DNA from: Typhlomys cinereus | Taxonomy: Eukaryota; Chordata; Mammalia; Rodentia; Platacanthomyidae | NCBI GenBank assembly: GCA_023101885.1 | Contig: JALPQD010000232.1 | Span: 1,764,618-1,828,617, forward strand | Direction of reading: 5' to 3' | DNA: 64,000 nt | Part shown: positions 63,274 through 64,000 of the stretch, in pieces | How positions within the stretch are numbered: position 1 is the stretch's first letter | Layout of the letters: every line of letters starts with the position of its first letter | Made by a program: the position numbers and the translations under genes | Notes under the pieces: model-generated | Seen by the model: the letters and a program-made list of their open reading frames with translations, nothing else | What the model was told of the DNA's origin: nothing | Databases searched by the model: none

Positions 63274-64000
63274 TTCCAAATCCTCTTAATGACATATTTA
63301 AAGGTAAACCTCTATAACACCCATTATAACTGCAATGGATTACAACTAGGATGGAAGGGTAAAGAAGACCTAAGAAAAAGGAAACAAAAGAGCACAGTTC
63401 AATGGAGAAATTAGGCCACGGTCATCTCTTACAGCTTACTCTCACTTCCCCCCTTCCTGTCTACTTGGGCTTAGACAGGCTTGAAGATGTGGGTGACCCC
63501 ACTCACTACTCTGCCCTATTGCTATTCTTCCCTCTATCTTTAAGTCTCTTCTTATATTAGGACCATCTTTCAAACAGTCTTTTATCTTTGGTTAGGAGAA
63601 GACCTTAACACCCAAACATGTCAAGTCCACTGCAGGAACTGCCAAACTGAAAACAATCAACCTTAATCCAGAGTACTAGATTGATCCTGCATTGTTCACC
63701 TGGAATCAGACCAGCCAAATCTCCCCCCATCCCAAAGCTCAGGGAACCCTGGGGAAGAGCAGCAAGACTATAAGAGCCTAAAGATGGGGAGGTCCACAGA
63801 TGGACAAGATATTCCACTCTTGTCTGGGCTTTGGCAGCCAGGACTTCGTTGCGTTGTGATTGGATCTTACCTCAACCAGCACAATGGCTGATAAGTCAAC
63901 AAGATCCCATAGACTTGTGTGGATCTCAGGGAAGATGGCTTCAGGCAGTAGGATCCTTATGGGGGGGGGTTAAACAGATGTAATGGACTTCTTATATTAG

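Larger units (their letters stand above)
58590..64000 (+). mobile_element. L1-D: older LINE-1 with internal deletion
   Basis: Plus-strand L1, more diverged than L1-B and L1-C. It has an AT-rich leader (58590-59046) without the CpG monomer, ORF1 (59047-60066), ORF2 from about 60124 to the stop at 63271-63273, then a 3' UTR reaching the right window edge. About 0.9 kb covering the first half of the RT domain is missing near 61560. A young SINE is inserted at 61140-61445. Confidence 0.92.

Overview
The window is mammalian nuclear DNA, almost certainly from a myomorph or dipodoid-type rodent. It is AT-rich and intron-poor in coding signal, and dense in LINE-1, in tRNA-derived SINEs of the B2/B3/B4 type, in ERVL/MaLR LTRs and in long CA, TA, GA and GGAA microsatellites. 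Nothing prokaryotic is present. I do not name a species: the youngest SINE has a B2-like head, but I cannot match its body to a particular rodent family from memory.

The only host gene I can support is the 3' end of GBE1 (1,4-alpha-glucan branching enzyme) on the minus strand. The penultimate coding exon lies at 33388-33513 and ends at a GTAAGT donor. The last coding exon lies at 25647-25703 and follows a TTGTTGACAG acceptor. The two join in phase 0 to give the conserved C-terminus, ending in VYIPSRVALILQNMDLPN. Positions 33514-64000 are therefore the upstream intron (intron 14 by human numbering), 25704-33387 is intron 15, about 24430-25646 is probably 3' UTR, and 1 to about 24430 is downstream intergenic DNA.

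Repeats by region. 1-572 is a 5'-truncated L1 (L1-A). 573 to about 7290 is a nearly full-length minus-strand L1 (L1-B) with a CpG-rich 5' UTR built of about 246-bp monomers; a young SINE is inserted in its ORF2. 8540-24430 holds a B3-like SINE, two ERVL-type LTRs (both followed by a tRNA-Leu-like primer site), a nested LTR-in-LTR, a 17-bp minisatellite, another young SINE and two adjacent B4-like SINEs. Intron 15 holds two more LTRs, an old SINE, and a young SINE only about 120 bp past the exon 15 donor. The intron 14 part holds B1, ID, B4 and older L1 pieces, then a plus-strand L1 (L1-C, 43436-51178) whose ORF2 is split by a 1657-bp retroviral insertion with a TCAAAT target duplication. A plus-strand L1 with a deleted reverse transcriptase core (L1-D, about 58590 to the window end) follows.

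The elements do not form a functional pathway. GBE1 makes the alpha-1,6 branches of glycogen, and the repeats have accumulated in and around its 3' end. I found no new multi-gene system. The most useful leads are the unusual start of GBE1 exon 15, the sense-oriented SINE beside that exon, the young SINE family and its CA-repeat tail, the L1 monomer promoter, and the compact retroviral insertion.
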